A stretch of 52,574 nt of DNA from JAUXFK01 sp034189035. GTDB lineage: Bacteria > Desulfobacterota > UBA8473. The translations under genes and the position numbers were made by a program. Of the stretch, positions 26,875 to 36,052 are shown piece by piece. Numbering within the stretch: the first letter of the stretch is position 1; every line of letters starts with the position of its first letter. The stretch lies in contig JAXHVA010000019.1 of NCBI GenBank assembly GCA_034189035.1, positions 1-52,574 on the forward strand. The letters run 5' to 3'. The notes beneath the pieces were generated by a model. The model made no database searches, was not told the DNA's origin, and was given only the letters and a program-made list of their open reading frames with translations.

Positions 26875-27801
26875 ATGTGGAAAGATAAAAAAGTCGGGGT
26901 CCTATTTGGTGGGCTATCTACAGAACGAGATATCTCTCTTTTAAGTGGTAATGCCATAATCTGCGCCCTTAAAGGCAAAGGCTATAATGTATTTTCAATA
27001 GATGTGGGCAAAGATATTGTAAAGAAGTTGCTCACAGAAAAAATTGACGTTGCCTTCATTGCACTTCATGGTCGATGGGGAGAGGATGGGACAATCCAGG
27101 GGATGCTGGAGATCATGGGGATTCCATATACAGGTTCCGGGGTGTTGGCAAGTGCTCTGGCAATGAATAAATGGATGACTAAAAAGATCCTAATGTTCCA
27201 CAGATTACAAACCCCTGAATTTCAGTTTTGTGAGGCGGAAAATTACTTAAAAGACAGACCAGGGGAAGACATAGAAATGGGATATCCCTTGGTGGTTAAG
27301 CCCGTATCCGAAGGTTCGACACTTGGCATAAGTATCGTAAAAAACAAAAGACAACTGTCAAAGGCGAAAAAAGAGGCTTTTAGATTCAATGATCAGATCA
27401 TAATTGAGGAATTCATCGATGGGCTCGAGATAACGGTGGGGATATTGAATGGAGCTCCCCTCCCGGTGATTGAGATTATCCCCAAAAGTGGATTCTACGA
27501 TTACGAATCAAAGTACACTAGTGGCATGACAGAGTATATCTTTCCTGCAAGGTTGGCAAATGAACAATTATCAGAGGTAAAAAACGCGGCCTTAAAGGCC
27601 TATACGGCTTTAGGGTGCCATGGAGCTGCCAGAGTCGATATGATCCTGGATGCAAAAGGAAATGCCAATATCCTTGAAATAAATACAGTTCCAGGTATGA
27701 CCAAGACAAGCCTGCTTCCAAAGGCTGCATACCATGCTGGGTATGATTTTCATACTCTCGTGGAACAGATGCTAGAAAGTGCCAGGCTCCATTCGCAATG
27801 A
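26875..27801 (+). CDS. ddl: D-alanine-D-alanine ligase
   Basis: 308 residues, ATP-grasp fold. The motifs are VLFGGLSTERDISLLSG, ALHGRWGEDGTIQGMLE, PLVVKPVSEGSTLG, EEFIDGLEITVG and the metal/ATP site EINTVPGMT. It makes the D-Ala-D-Ala dipeptide used by MurF. A conserved aromatic/Glu region (KYTSGMTEYIFPA) fits D-Ala-D-Ala rather than D-Ala-D-Lac activity. The start lies three bases after murB ends. Confidence 0.96.
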   Translation: MWKDKKVGVLFGGLSTERDISLLSGNAIICALKGKGYNVFSIDVGKDIVKKLLTEKIDVAFIALHGRWGEDGTIQGMLEIMGIPYTGSGVLASALAMNKWMTKKILMFHRLQTPEFQFCEAENYLKDRPGEDIEMGYPLVVKPVSEGSTLGISIVKNKRQLSKAKKEAFRFNDQIIIEEFIDGLEITVGILNGAPLPVIEIIPKSGFYDYESKYTSGMTEYIFPARLANEQLSEVKNAALKAYTALGCHGAARVDMILDAKGNANILEINTVPGMTKTSLLPKAAYHAGYDFHTLVEQMLESARLHSQ

Positions 27802-27935
27802 AGCATTAAAAGTCATTACAGGCTCTTTCTTTGTATAATTTTAATGCTATGAAACTGAAAGCTCCCGTCAGGCTTCAACGACAATCAAATTCTAAGAAGA
27901 GCCCAGGCGTTTTAAACATTATTGAGGAGGAAAGA

Positions 27936-28805
27936 ATGAGGCAGAATAAGGCTGGAAAAGTCAAAAGAAATAAAGGGAATGCCCCGCAAAAAAGAAAAAC
28001 TAAGCCGGATTATTCCTACATAATTTCTAAATTCTTTAAAATAGCCTTTCCCCTTGTCTCAATCGGGGTGCTAGGAGTAATAGGCTATACCTTCCTTTCT
28101 TATCTATACACATCCCCTTATTTCAGTGTTCAAGAGATCATAGTGAATGGAGAAAAAAGGCTTACTGATATGGAAGTCTTGAATATGGCAAGAATTGACA
28201 TTGGGATGAACATACTTACCATCAATCTAAAAGAAGCAAGCAAGAGGATAGTGCAGCACCCTTGGATAGAAAATGCCCAATTGAAGCGAAAGCTGCCCCA
28301 GAAAATCTTCATACGTATTACTGAAAGGGATCCAATTGCCATAATTAACCTCGACAGGCTTTATCTCATTGATAAGCAGGGAGTTATATTTAAAGAAATA
28401 GGGCCTGAAGATACTTTCAACCTCCCTGTTCTAACAGGGCTGGAATCAGCTGATCTTGCAGCCAATGAAAGTGTATCAAAGCATCTTATAGAAAAGGCCT
28501 TAACCGCTATGAATGAAATAGGCAAAGGGAAAGCCTTGTGTATAGACGAACTCTCAGAGATCAATATGGACCCTCACAGTGGCCTGACCCTTTATACAAT
28601 GAAGGATGCAACCCAGATAAAACTGGGGTTTAACGACTATAGTAAGAAACTTGACAGACTGAAGAAAGTCATAGATGACCTCCAAGACAGATATAAAAAG
28701 GCGGATTATATTGATCTGGTCTATGGGGAAAAGGTCTATGTTAAACTCGATAGAAAAGAATTACCACGAACCTTGGCAGCCTTACAAAAAAGGAAGGGGA
28801 GGTGA
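27936..28805 (+). CDS. ftsQ: cell division protein FtsQ
   Basis: About 289 residues: a basic cytoplasmic tail, one membrane helix (AFPLVSIGVLGVIGYTFLSY), a POTRA domain (FSVQEIIVNGEKRLT to ITERDPIAII) and the FtsQ/DivIB beta domain. It bridges FtsL/FtsB to the divisome. I chose ATG 27936 because GAGGAGG precedes it at good distance; the frame is open back to a TTG at 27831 (35 more codons), so a longer form cannot be excluded. Its TGA overlaps the GTG of ftsA (GTGA). Confidence 0.92.
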   Translation: MRQNKAGKVKRNKGNAPQKRKTKPDYSYIISKFFKIAFPLVSIGVLGVIGYTFLSYLYTSPYFSVQEIIVNGEKRLTDMEVLNMARIDIGMNILTINLKEASKRIVQHPWIENAQLKRKLPQKIFIRITERDPIAIINLDRLYLIDKQGVIFKEIGPEDTFNLPVLTGLESADLAANESVSKHLIEKALTAMNEIGKGKALCIDELSEINMDPHSGLTLYTMKDATQIKLGFNDYSKKLDRLKKVIDDLQDRYKKADYIDLVYGEKVYVKLDRKELPRTLAALQKRKGR

Positions 28806-30043
28806 AAAAGGTGGGTAAAAATCAGAATAACATAATCGTAGGCCTCGATATTGGAACTACAAAAGTTTGTGCAATCGTTGGGCAAAGAACCAACGGATCT
28901 ACCAATGTTATAGGGATTGGTACGTATCCCTCAGAAGGTCTCCGTAAGGGAGTAGTGGTAAATATCGAAAGCACGGTTAACTCTTTAAGAAAAGCAATAG
29001 AAGAAGCTGAGTTAATGGCGGGTTCTGAAATTCATTCTGTGTGTACAGGAATTTCTGGTTCTCATATCAAAGGGTTCAATAGCCTCGGTGTCATTGCCAT
29101 AAAAAATCGAGAAGTAAAGAATAATGATGTCAGAAGGGTTATAGATGCAGCGAAAGCTATTGCTATACCAATAGACAGAGAGGTTATACATATTCTTCCA
29201 CAGGAATTCATCGTTGATGACCAAGATGGAATCAAGGAACCTGTTGGGATGATTGGAGTGAGATTAGAGACCAGGGTACATATTGTTACTGGGGCTACTA
29301 ATATGAAACAGAATATCATCAAATGTGCAGATAGAATAGGGCTTAATATCTCGGATATTGTATTGGAACAACTGGCTTCAAGCAAGGCTACCCTCAGTGC
29401 AGACGAAAAAGAACTAGGCGTTATTCTACTCGACATTGGCGGAGGAACGACAGATATTGCCATATTCTCAAAGAGAAAGCTTAAACATACATCTGTTTTA
29501 TCATTGGGGGGTGACTATGTTACGTCAGATATTGCCGTAGGATTGAGGACTCCTATGAATGAAGCAGAAAAGATCAAAAAAAAGTATGGTTGTGCGTTTC
29601 CGGAATTGGTCAATCGGGATGAAACGATTGAGGTCCCCAGTGTAGGAGGAAGGGCGCCAAGGATCCTTCCAAGAATACAGTTATGTGAAATAATAGAGCC
29701 TCGAATGGAAGAGATATTCTCGCTGGTGAAAAGAGAATTGATTAAGTCGAATTGTGATGGCCTAATGGCCTCAGGTATTGTTATAACAGGAGGATCTGCC
29801 TTACTGGAAGGTTTGCCGGAACTCGGTGAGAGCGTATTTAACCTTCCAGTCAGAGTGGGCTATCCAATGGGTATAGAAGGATTGTCCGACGTGGTCAACA
29901 ATCCAATGTATAGCACAGGGGTTGGACTGCTCCTTTATGGGAGTAACGGCCTAAACACAAATGAATTCAAACAAAAAGATAAAAATATACTCGGTAGAGC
30001 ATCAAACAGGTTTAAGCAATGGTTTGAAGAGGCTTTTTTATAA
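28802..30043 (+). CDS. ftsA: cell division protein FtsA
   Basis: 413 residues, actin-like ATPase. The phosphate-1 motif is VGLDIGTTKVCAIVG, phosphate-2 is ILLDIGGGTTDIAIF and the adenosine motif is IVITGGSALLEG. The inserted 1C domain (EAELMAGSEIHSVCTGISGSHIKG) is typical. The C-terminus ends in a short amphipathic helix (RFKQWFEEAFL) that binds the membrane and holds FtsZ there. It starts with GTG after AAGGGGAG and is coupled to ftsQ. Confidence 0.97.
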   Translation: MKKVGKNQNNIIVGLDIGTTKVCAIVGQRTNGSTNVIGIGTYPSEGLRKGVVVNIESTVNSLRKAIEEAELMAGSEIHSVCTGISGSHIKGFNSLGVIAIKNREVKNNDVRRVIDAAKAIAIPIDREVIHILPQEFIVDDQDGIKEPVGMIGVRLETRVHIVTGATNMKQNIIKCADRIGLNISDIVLEQLASSKATLSADEKELGVILLDIGGGTTDIAIFSKRKLKHTSVLSLGGDYVTSDIAVGLRTPMNEAEKIKKKYGCAFPELVNRDETIEVPSVGGRAPRILPRIQLCEIIEPRMEEIFSLVKRELIKSNCDGLMASGIVITGGSALLEGLPELGESVFNLPVRVGYPMGIEGLSDVVNNPMYSTGVGLLLYGSNGLNTNEFKQKDKNILGRASNRFKQWFEEAFL

Positions 30044-30080
30044 ACCTTTAAAATAACCAATTAAATAAGGAGGTATGACA

Positions 30081-31259
30081 GTGATTTTTGAAATGAATGA
30101 GAATGCAAAACAACCGGCTAAGATTAAGGTTTTCGGGATTGGAGGCGGTGGGTGTAATGCGGTAAACACCATGATCCAATCTAAACTAGAGGGCGTGGAT
30201 TTTATCAGTGCCAATACGGATGCCCAAGCTTTGAGGATATCCCATGCTCCTTTAAAATTGCAACTTGGAGAGCGTTTAACTAAAGGGTTGGGAGCAGGAG
30301 CAGATCCGTCAGTTGGTAGAAGTGCAGCTGAGGAAGACAGAGAGAGGATAAGAGAACTGCTTATGGGGACAGATATGGTCTTTATTACTGCTGGTATGGG
30401 GGGCGGCACTGGGACAGGTGGAGCACCTATTGCAGCTGAAATATCAAAAGAGATTGGGGCATTAACCGTAGCTGTTGTTACTAAACCCTTTCTTTTCGAA
30501 GGGAAAAAGCGTCAGAAAATAGCAGAAGAAGGAATCATGGAATTGAAAAGGGTCGCAGATACATTGATTACGATACCTAACCAAAGACTTTTATCGATTA
30601 GCGAAAAGAATACCCCTTTGCTCGATGCATTTAAAATGGCTGATGAAGTATTACTCCACGCGGTAAGAGGCATATCTGATTTAATTACAGTCAATGGTTT
30701 AATCAATCTTGACTTTGCAGATGTTAAAACAACAATGTCGGAGAAGGGGATGGCTATCATGGGGACAGGAGCTTCGAATAGAGAAAATAAGGCAATGGAA
30801 GCTGCACAAAAAGCAATATCCAGTCCTTTGTTACAAGACTTAAGTATAGAAGGGGCAAAAGGGATACTAATAAATATTACGGGAGGCTCCGATTTAACCC
30901 TACATGAAATAAATGAGGCGTCAACCTTGATTCAAGAACAGGCTCATGAGGATGCGAATATCATATTTGGAGCGGTCATTAATGACGCTATGGACGATGA
31001 GGTTCGTGTTACTGTTATTGCTACAGGTTTTGCAAACGACGGAAAAGAAGTAAGGTATGATAAGAAAAACAGCCCTTCACAGGAGAAGACCTTTAAAACA
31101 GTGGAGCAAGGGAATAAAGATATCCCAACGTATATTAGAAAGGATTTCGGAGATAAAGAGGTTATTCGACTGGGGAGAATCACCCCGGATTTTCCAGAAG
31201 AAGAGGATTATTATGAATATGAGATTCCGGCTTTCTTGAGAAAAGAGATTAGAGAATAG
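30081..31259 (+). CDS. ftsZ: cell division GTPase FtsZ
   Basis: About 392 residues, tubulin-like. The GTP-binding parts are GIGGGGCNAVNTM, SANTDAQAL and the tubulin signature AGMGGGTGTGGAPIAAE; the T7 loop is NLDFADVKTTM. The C-terminal peptide YEIPAFLRKE binds FtsA. AAGGAGGT at 30067-30074 directly touches an ATG at 30075 but lies seven bases from the GTG at 30081, so the GTG is the better start. It follows ftsA by 37 bases. Confidence 0.97.
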   Translation: MIFEMNENAKQPAKIKVFGIGGGGCNAVNTMIQSKLEGVDFISANTDAQALRISHAPLKLQLGERLTKGLGAGADPSVGRSAAEEDRERIRELLMGTDMVFITAGMGGGTGTGGAPIAAEISKEIGALTVAVVTKPFLFEGKKRQKIAEEGIMELKRVADTLITIPNQRLLSISEKNTPLLDAFKMADEVLLHAVRGISDLITVNGLINLDFADVKTTMSEKGMAIMGTGASNRENKAMEAAQKAISSPLLQDLSIEGAKGILINITGGSDLTLHEINEASTLIQEQAHEDANIIFGAVINDAMDDEVRVTVIATGFANDGKEVRYDKKNSPSQEKTFKTVEQGNKDIPTYIRKDFGDKEVIRLGRITPDFPEEEDYYEYEIPAFLRKEIRE

Positions 31260-31261
31260 GG

Positions 31262-32944
31262 ATGTATTGGGGGCTGATCGAAAAGGCGAAAAAGACACTT
31301 GCTAAAGAAGAAGGTACGATTATAAAACCCTGGGGAGGCAAGATAACGATTGCCATTGCCTATCCAAATACCTATCATGTCGGCATGTCGAATTTGGGTG
31401 TCCATGCTATCTATCAACACCTGAATAGCTTTCCTGACATACTCTGTGAGAGGGTTTTTCTTCCTGACAAAGATGAATATCAAAGACATGTAAGTACCAA
31501 TACCATTCTATTTACACTAGAATCACAAAGGCCACTGTATGAATTTGACATCATTGCCTTTTCCATCTCATTTGAGAATGATTATTTAAATATATTAAGG
31601 ATATTACACCTAGGAAAGATAGCACTACAAAGGCAAGAGAGAAAAAACAGCTTTCCCTTAATTATTGCAGGTGGAATAGCCCCGAGTATGAACCCAGAGC
31701 CTATATCCGATTTTATCGACCTATTCATAATCGGTGAAGGTGAGGAAGTTCTCACAGAGCTTGTCGAAACATATAAGAAAGGTTCTGAGGATGGCTATAA
31801 GAAGGATAAAGTCTTAGAGAAAATTGCGAGTATAGAAGGGGTCTATGTTCCTAGATATTTCTCCGTGAGTTATAAAAGTGACGGTACGATCAAGGGCTTT
31901 ATTCCCAGAAGTGGGTTCTGTAAACGAATCAAGAGGAGATGGGTAAAAGATATAGATCAATGTAACACGCATTCCATAATAACGACTTCCCATACTGAAT
32001 TCAGCAATATGTTCCTTATAGAGATTAGCCGTGGGTGTAAGTGGGGCTGCCGATTTTGCGCCACTGGTTTCGTCTACAGTCCTTACAGGAGGAAGGGGTT
32101 CAAGAATCTTGAAGATGCGATTCATAAAGGTTTGGACAGGGTTGATAAGATCGGTTTCATCGGGGCTGATGTTCTAAGCCATCATGGGCTTAATGAACTC
32201 TGTGATTTAGTAATCAAAAAAGACAAAAAGGTCTCTGTTGCTTCTTTAAGGGCGGGTTCCCTGAACCATACTGTTATTAAATATCTAAAAGAAAGTGGCC
32301 ATAAAACTATATCCATTGCCCCGGAAGTAGGCTCGGAAAGGTTACGACAGGTTATAAACAAAAGGATTACGGAGGATGATATACTGAATGCAGCCCATAT
32401 GGTCGTTGCCAATGATATATTCCATTTGAAGTTTTACTTCATGATCGGCCTGCCTACAGAGACGATCGAAGATATTGAAGGGATAGTTTTCCTTATAAAG
32501 AAGCTAAAACATCATATCCTAAAAGCGAGCAAGGGGAAAAAACAGATCGGAAGGGTAACACTTAGCATCAACACTTTTGTCCCGAAACCAGCAACACCAT
32601 TTCAGTGGCATCCTTTCGAGAATGTGAAATCGCTCAATAACAAACTGAAGATAATAAGAAATGCTCTCAAGAGGGAAGGGAATGTCAACGTGACTTCAGA
32701 CCTCCCGAAATGGAGCTATATACAGGCCCTCCTCAGTCGAGGTGATCGGAGGGTAGGCAGAATTATCCTTGCAGCGTATAGATTTGGTGGTGATTGGAAA
32801 AGGGCATTAAAGGAGGTAGATATAAATCCAGATTTTTATGTATACAGGCAAAGGCATGCTGAAGAGATCTTTCCATGGGATTTTATAGATCATGGGATAG
32901 AAAAAGAACGCCTCCTTGCCGAGTATCGAGAGGCGCTGGCGTAG
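31262..32944 (+). CDS. B12-binding-type radical SAM protein (TIGR03960-like)
   Basis: 560 residues. The N-terminal ~200 residues resemble a cobalamin-binding-like domain (IAIAYPNTYHVGMSNLGVHAIY, IIAGGIAPSMNPEP). The radical SAM domain has the cluster motif CKWGCRFC near residue 260, with SLRAGSL and APEVGSERLR further on. This matches, from memory, the uncharacterised family TIGR03960, often followed by or fused to a DUF2344 domain; no such domain is seen here. The start lies two bases after the ftsZ stop, so it is co-transcribed with the dcw operon. The reaction is not known; RNA or ribosome modification is a guess from related families. Confidence 0.85.
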   Translation: MYWGLIEKAKKTLAKEEGTIIKPWGGKITIAIAYPNTYHVGMSNLGVHAIYQHLNSFPDILCERVFLPDKDEYQRHVSTNTILFTLESQRPLYEFDIIAFSISFENDYLNILRILHLGKIALQRQERKNSFPLIIAGGIAPSMNPEPISDFIDLFIIGEGEEVLTELVETYKKGSEDGYKKDKVLEKIASIEGVYVPRYFSVSYKSDGTIKGFIPRSGFCKRIKRRWVKDIDQCNTHSIITTSHTEFSNMFLIEISRGCKWGCRFCATGFVYSPYRRKGFKNLEDAIHKGLDRVDKIGFIGADVLSHHGLNELCDLVIKKDKKVSVASLRAGSLNHTVIKYLKESGHKTISIAPEVGSERLRQVINKRITEDDILNAAHMVVANDIFHLKFYFMIGLPTETIEDIEGIVFLIKKLKHHILKASKGKKQIGRVTLSINTFVPKPATPFQWHPFENVKSLNNKLKIIRNALKREGNVNVTSDLPKWSYIQALLSRGDRRVGRIILAAYRFGGDWKRALKEVDINPDFYVYRQRHAEEIFPWDFIDHGIEKERLLAEYREALA

Positions 32945-33564
32945 GCTTTTGATTGCTATGTTGATGCTGTACTCAACTTCACTCTTCACAGCACATGACG
33001 TTGAAGTCACCTGCCGGTATTAATCTTCGAACTTTTGATATAACGACCTGATATTATGGAGACACGATTACGGTTTCCATCAGAAAACCTCCATCGATAT
33101 TATTTTGTATTACAATAATATGATCGATAAGCCTTGTCAAAATTATTGATGGCCAACGTCAAGGTTTTTTTTCTGTACTGATAAGATTATGATTTCATTA
33201 TGTTATGCTTGAATCTGGATGGTAGCTTAACATTAAACGTAAAAAACGCCGTAGACAAAAGAGTTAGGGATCAGCAAGGCGATTCTTTCCAGGACGTGTA
33301 AGCGTTTCAGAGCGTCCAGCTGTTTTAGAGTCCCGTGAACGAATAAAAGCCGTTATTTTTATCATTGTATAAACATTTTATTGGATTATCAGTGAGTAAC
33401 TGCATTTATCTCTCCTTTCAGTTGGACGAGTAGGGGCGAGACAACCTAGTCTCCCGCCCTTAAAGTCCTGGGAAGAGGCAGCTATCCGGTGGAATGATTT
33501 GCCATACTTCGCCTTCACCGATTGACTCAGAGCTGGTTCCCAAGAACCCTCAGCCAGCAGTGAA
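32945..33564. other. intergenic stretch after the dcw operon
   Basis: No firm gene. On the minus strand a 26-codon frame (33325-33405, MQLLTDNPIK...) has a good AAAGGAGAG ribosome site and looks like the start of a lost gene; beyond it a shifted frame stays open to about 33238. A candidate terminator (33132-33172) for the operon is listed separately. The remaining DNA shows nothing I recognise. Confidence 0.4.
33132..33172 (+). terminator. possible terminator of the dcw operon
   Basis: CCTTG (33132-33136) pairs with CAAGG (33160-33164) and eight T follow at once. The stem is short and the loop long (23 bases, with an inner TTGA/TCAA pair), so this is a weak case. It lies about 190 bases after the stop of the radical SAM gene. 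Confidence 0.3.
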
Positions 33565-33732
33565 TTAGATATAGACAGGCTTCTCCTTCTTTATTAAATC
33601 TATTACGTTTTCGAACATCGCGGAAGTAAGGTGCATACAGATGATTCCGCCACTCTCATAGTTGTTCTCAAAAAACTGTCCAGGGTCATTGAATCTAATC
33701 CATGTAACGACCTTTCCGTTTGTATCCTTTAA
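33565..33732 (-). pseudogene. C-terminal remnant of an unknown gene
   Basis: An open frame of about 55 codons without a start codon reads VVTWIRFNDPGQFFENNYES, then GGIICMHLTSAMFENVIDLI, and ends in KEKPVYI. Its composition is that of a real folded protein, and a stop codon lies just upstream in frame. I do not recognise the family. It is probably the tail of a gene whose front was lost. Confidence 0.5.
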
Positions 33733-33978
33733 TTAGATTTGAGCACGGTTGGCTTGATAACCAGAAGGACTTCCGTAGAATAGAACGCTGTAGTTACAAA
33801 CTGTTTGAACCATGGTTAATTATAAAAGAGAAGGAGAGTATAGGATGTTCCTCTTGCTGCCCGCTACCTGTAAATAAAGTGGTGTGGGAGGGGGAGGTCG
33901 TGTGACCGCTCCCTATCCCGCCATGCGTCGAACGCGATCCTTTTAAGCAAGGTTTTTGGATCAGGCGATGCGTGTCAT
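33733..33978. other. spacer with GC-rich hairpin
   Basis: Between the gene remnant and the quinol-monooxygenase-like gene. A GC-rich hairpin at 33886-33913 (GGGAG...GGTC-GTGT-GACC...CTCCC) stands out from the AT-rich surroundings. It could be the edge of a lost mobile element. No gene seen. Confidence 0.35.
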
Positions 33979-34251
33979 TTAATGGAGGGTGAAGGCTTCA
34001 AACGCTCCATTGGTTGCTGCCGTATATTCCTTCAAGTGTTGGTTGTTCATGTCTGCCTGCCAAAGTTTACGAGATTCCCAGTTCTTGTAAAACAAGAATT
34101 GAGGTGGATTTTCATTGTCCTGATGCAAATCGTATTGAAGACAGCCCTCTTCAGCGCGGGTGATGTCGATCAGCTTTTCAAGCTCAGCCTTTACTAGATC
34201 TATCTTGTCAGCTTTGGCGGTGATGTTGGCAACGATAGTTAATTTGGCTAT
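33979..34251 (-). CDS. antibiotic-biosynthesis/quinol monooxygenase-like protein (YgiN type), no standard start codon
   Basis: About 90 residues. It begins AKLTIVANITAKADKIDLVK and continues through EEGCLQYDLHQDNENPPQF to FYKNWES and a final FEAFTLH. This is the ABM/YgiN fold, whose members act on quinols or similar aromatics without cofactor. It lies 84 bases downstream of nfsB on the same strand, a sensible pairing for reductive and oxidative quinone chemistry. The codon where the start should be is ATA, with a TAA two codons upstream and no other start nearby. Either ATA is used, or one base change has destroyed the start and the gene is newly dead. The body of the gene is undamaged. Confidence 0.7.
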   Translation of the reverse strand: MAKLTIVANITAKADKIDLVKAELEKLIDITRAEEGCLQYDLHQDNENPPQFLFYKNWESRKLWQADMNNQHLKEYTAATNGAFEAFTLH

Positions 34252-34335
34252 GTTTTATCTGCTCAAATTTGGTAAAGTGTTTTTCTGAGTTCTGTATCAA
34301 TTTGATCCGTAAAACGTGATAGGGTGGTTTCCCTT

Positions 34336-35001
34336 TTAGATTTCTGTTAGGATTTCTGAATAAGGTAAACGGCTTTTAGGCAGTTTAGCGTTGTAATCAT
34401 TTTGAGAATCACTATAGCCGAGCGCCACGACAACAAGACTAGTGTACCCTCTCTCTCGGAGGCCAAATTCTTCATCCAGAACCTTTATTTCAATACCTTC
34501 CATCGGCGTAGCGTCTATGCCTAATGTCGATACCCCCAGCAAAAATGCCCCAATACTTAAATAAACTTGTTTATCCATCCAGTGCTGAACATCCTTCAAG
34601 TCATGTTTGTGCAAATCGATAAACATATTACGTCCATTGTGCATAGCCTCTTTGAATGTTGGATCGGCGTTAAAGCGACCGTCTTTTCCCTCTTGTTCCA
34701 AAATACGCAAAAGATAGTCTTCTTTAATATTAAGTTTACTACAAAATACGACAACATGAGACGCATTCTGGATGGACTGACTGTTAAAAGAGTAAAGACG
34801 CTCCGTTGATCTGGCAATTTTTGCCTTGGCTTCGTCCGATGATGCTAAAATAAAGTGCCAAGGCTGCGCGTTGGTGCTTGAGGGACTGTATCGGAGTAGC
34901 TCCTTTATTTTGCTGATATTTTGATCTGATATCTTCTTTTTAGGATCATAAGCCTTTACTGTGTATCGCGTCTTGGCGTAATCTGTAATGTCTTTATCCA
35001 T
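34336..35001 (-). CDS. nfsB: oxygen-insensitive NAD(P)H nitroreductase, NfsB-like
   Basis: 221 residues, close in length and motif order to E. coli NfsB. The conserved parts are YSPSSTNAQPWHFI, ASHVVVFC, MDKQVYLSIGAFLLG, GIDATPMEG, RGYTSLVVVALGY and KLPKSRLPYSE. It is an FMN flavoprotein that reduces nitroaromatics and quinones, and the family includes dihydropteridine reductase activity. AGGAGG lies eight bases before the ATG. A likely quinol monooxygenase gene follows. Confidence 0.93.
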   Translation of the reverse strand: MDKDITDYAKTRYTVKAYDPKKKISDQNISKIKELLRYSPSSTNAQPWHFILASSDEAKAKIARSTERLYSFNSQSIQNASHVVVFCSKLNIKEDYLLRILEQEGKDGRFNADPTFKEAMHNGRNMFIDLHKHDLKDVQHWMDKQVYLSIGAFLLGVSTLGIDATPMEGIEIKVLDEEFGLRERGYTSLVVVALGYSDSQNDYNAKLPKSRLPYSEILTEI

Positions 35002-35264
35002 GATTTTTCCTCCTTTTGTATTGCACCGAGTAACTCAAGGGCCATACTACCCCTTTACCCTTGTAAGACTCAGTAGTTTTGTAGCTGCTTGACTATGCGT
35101 GCGGACATTCAAATTTTTTAACATATTAATCGTCTCTAGGTCTTAACCGGGGAGATTTCCCAGAGGGGTCCTCCTGTTAACATTTCAATCCAGTTCGCTA
35201 CGTTGTTCGTGGTGCTTCGCACCCCTTCATCAACGAGCACGGGGAACAGGGTCAGCCCTTGACA

Positions 35265-35464
35265 GGCTGTTGCCCAAAAGAAAAATTCCTTTGAGCGGTC
35301 ATCAAAAAGGTTTTTTGTTTATAAGTCTTAGCGAAGCGGAAGTTATGCGATTTCAAATGGTTGAGCCCCATTGGGCGAGTTTTGAAATCGCCTGGAGCAA
35401 AACTTAGACTTATAAAAAACGTTTTGGGCAAAGCGTAAAAGGATTATTCTTTTGGACAACAGCC
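35265..35464. repeat. 200-bp nested inverted repeat
   Basis: Outer arms: GGCTGTTGCCCAAAAG (from 35265) against CTTTTGGACAACAGCC (to 35464). Middle arms: TTTATAAGTCT against AGACTTATAAA. Inner arms: GCGATTTCAAA (35347-35357) against the copy ending at 35391. The whole could fold into one long interrupted hairpin. Its right edge touches the 3' end of the REP-associated transposase remnant, and part of its left edge recurs near 3208-3230. I read it as a non-autonomous REP/MITE-type element. Confidence 0.7.
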
Positions 35465-35469
35465 CCTTG

Positions 35470-36048
35470 ACAAGGGATAAATTGAACATAATACTTTCTA
35501 CCTTCTCCTTTAACGCCTTATATTTCCTTAATTCTTCAGAGAATTTCTCATACACTTTGGCAAGAGCTGAATAACTGATATTTCAAAGCTGCTGTCCTAT
35601 TTGCCTGTTTGTAAGGTCTGTATACTTTTTTATCAGATAGATGGCTATGTTTCTCTGTTCTTTGTTCTTTTTACCCAAGAGATCATGCTGAGGTATGTCT
35701 AGGCTCATACAGATTTCAATGACTTCTTCTTCAAACCTCTATACGTAGCTCTCAATGCTCTTCTGTGTGCAATGTCCTCCCTTTTATAAGTCTTCTTCCT
35801 GTAATCTGCTCAATGCCTCTTTTATGAATTTTGTCCCTCCTAATATCATGCCGCCGTAGATATGCTTTAAGGGATTCTCTAAATCGACTTCAATCGCTCC
35901 CACCCTACAAAATTCTTATATCTTTAGATGACGTCATTTCTTGTTTTTGACATCATGCCCAGGATGAGATCGCGATAGACGATGTCTTTTTTATTCTTGT
36001 AAATGTATCCACGATAGCTGCTACAAGGAAACTCTTCCGGCCTCTGTA
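35470..36048 (-). pseudogene. REP-associated tyrosine transposase (RAYT) remnant
   Basis: Only the C-terminal half remains and it is full of stops. Pieces in different frames read GYIYKNKKDIVYRDLILGM, KTRNDVI, RYKNFVGWE, then IPQHDLL, GKKNKEQRN, AIYLIKKYTDLTNRQIGQQ, ISYSALAKVYEKFSEELRK and VESIMFNLS. That order, with a DnaA-like helix-turn-helix region at the end, is the C-terminal part of RAYT/IS200-like proteins. It abuts the end of nrfA. The 200-bp inverted repeat starts right after its last codons, as expected for a RAYT substrate. Confidence 0.8.
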
Positions 36049-36052
36049 CTAG

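Noticed and set aside
33720..33905. Plus-strand ORF of 61 codons
   Set aside because: No ribosome site or family match; it runs through a GC-rich hairpin and a degraded zone.
33982..34197. Plus-strand ORF of 71 codons
   Set aside because: It lies antisense to the YgiN-like gene, whose translation matches a known family.
35343..35555. Minus-strand ORF of 70 codons as an independent gene
   Set aside because: Its first third is the end of the RAYT remnant and the remainder reads through the 200-bp inverted repeat.
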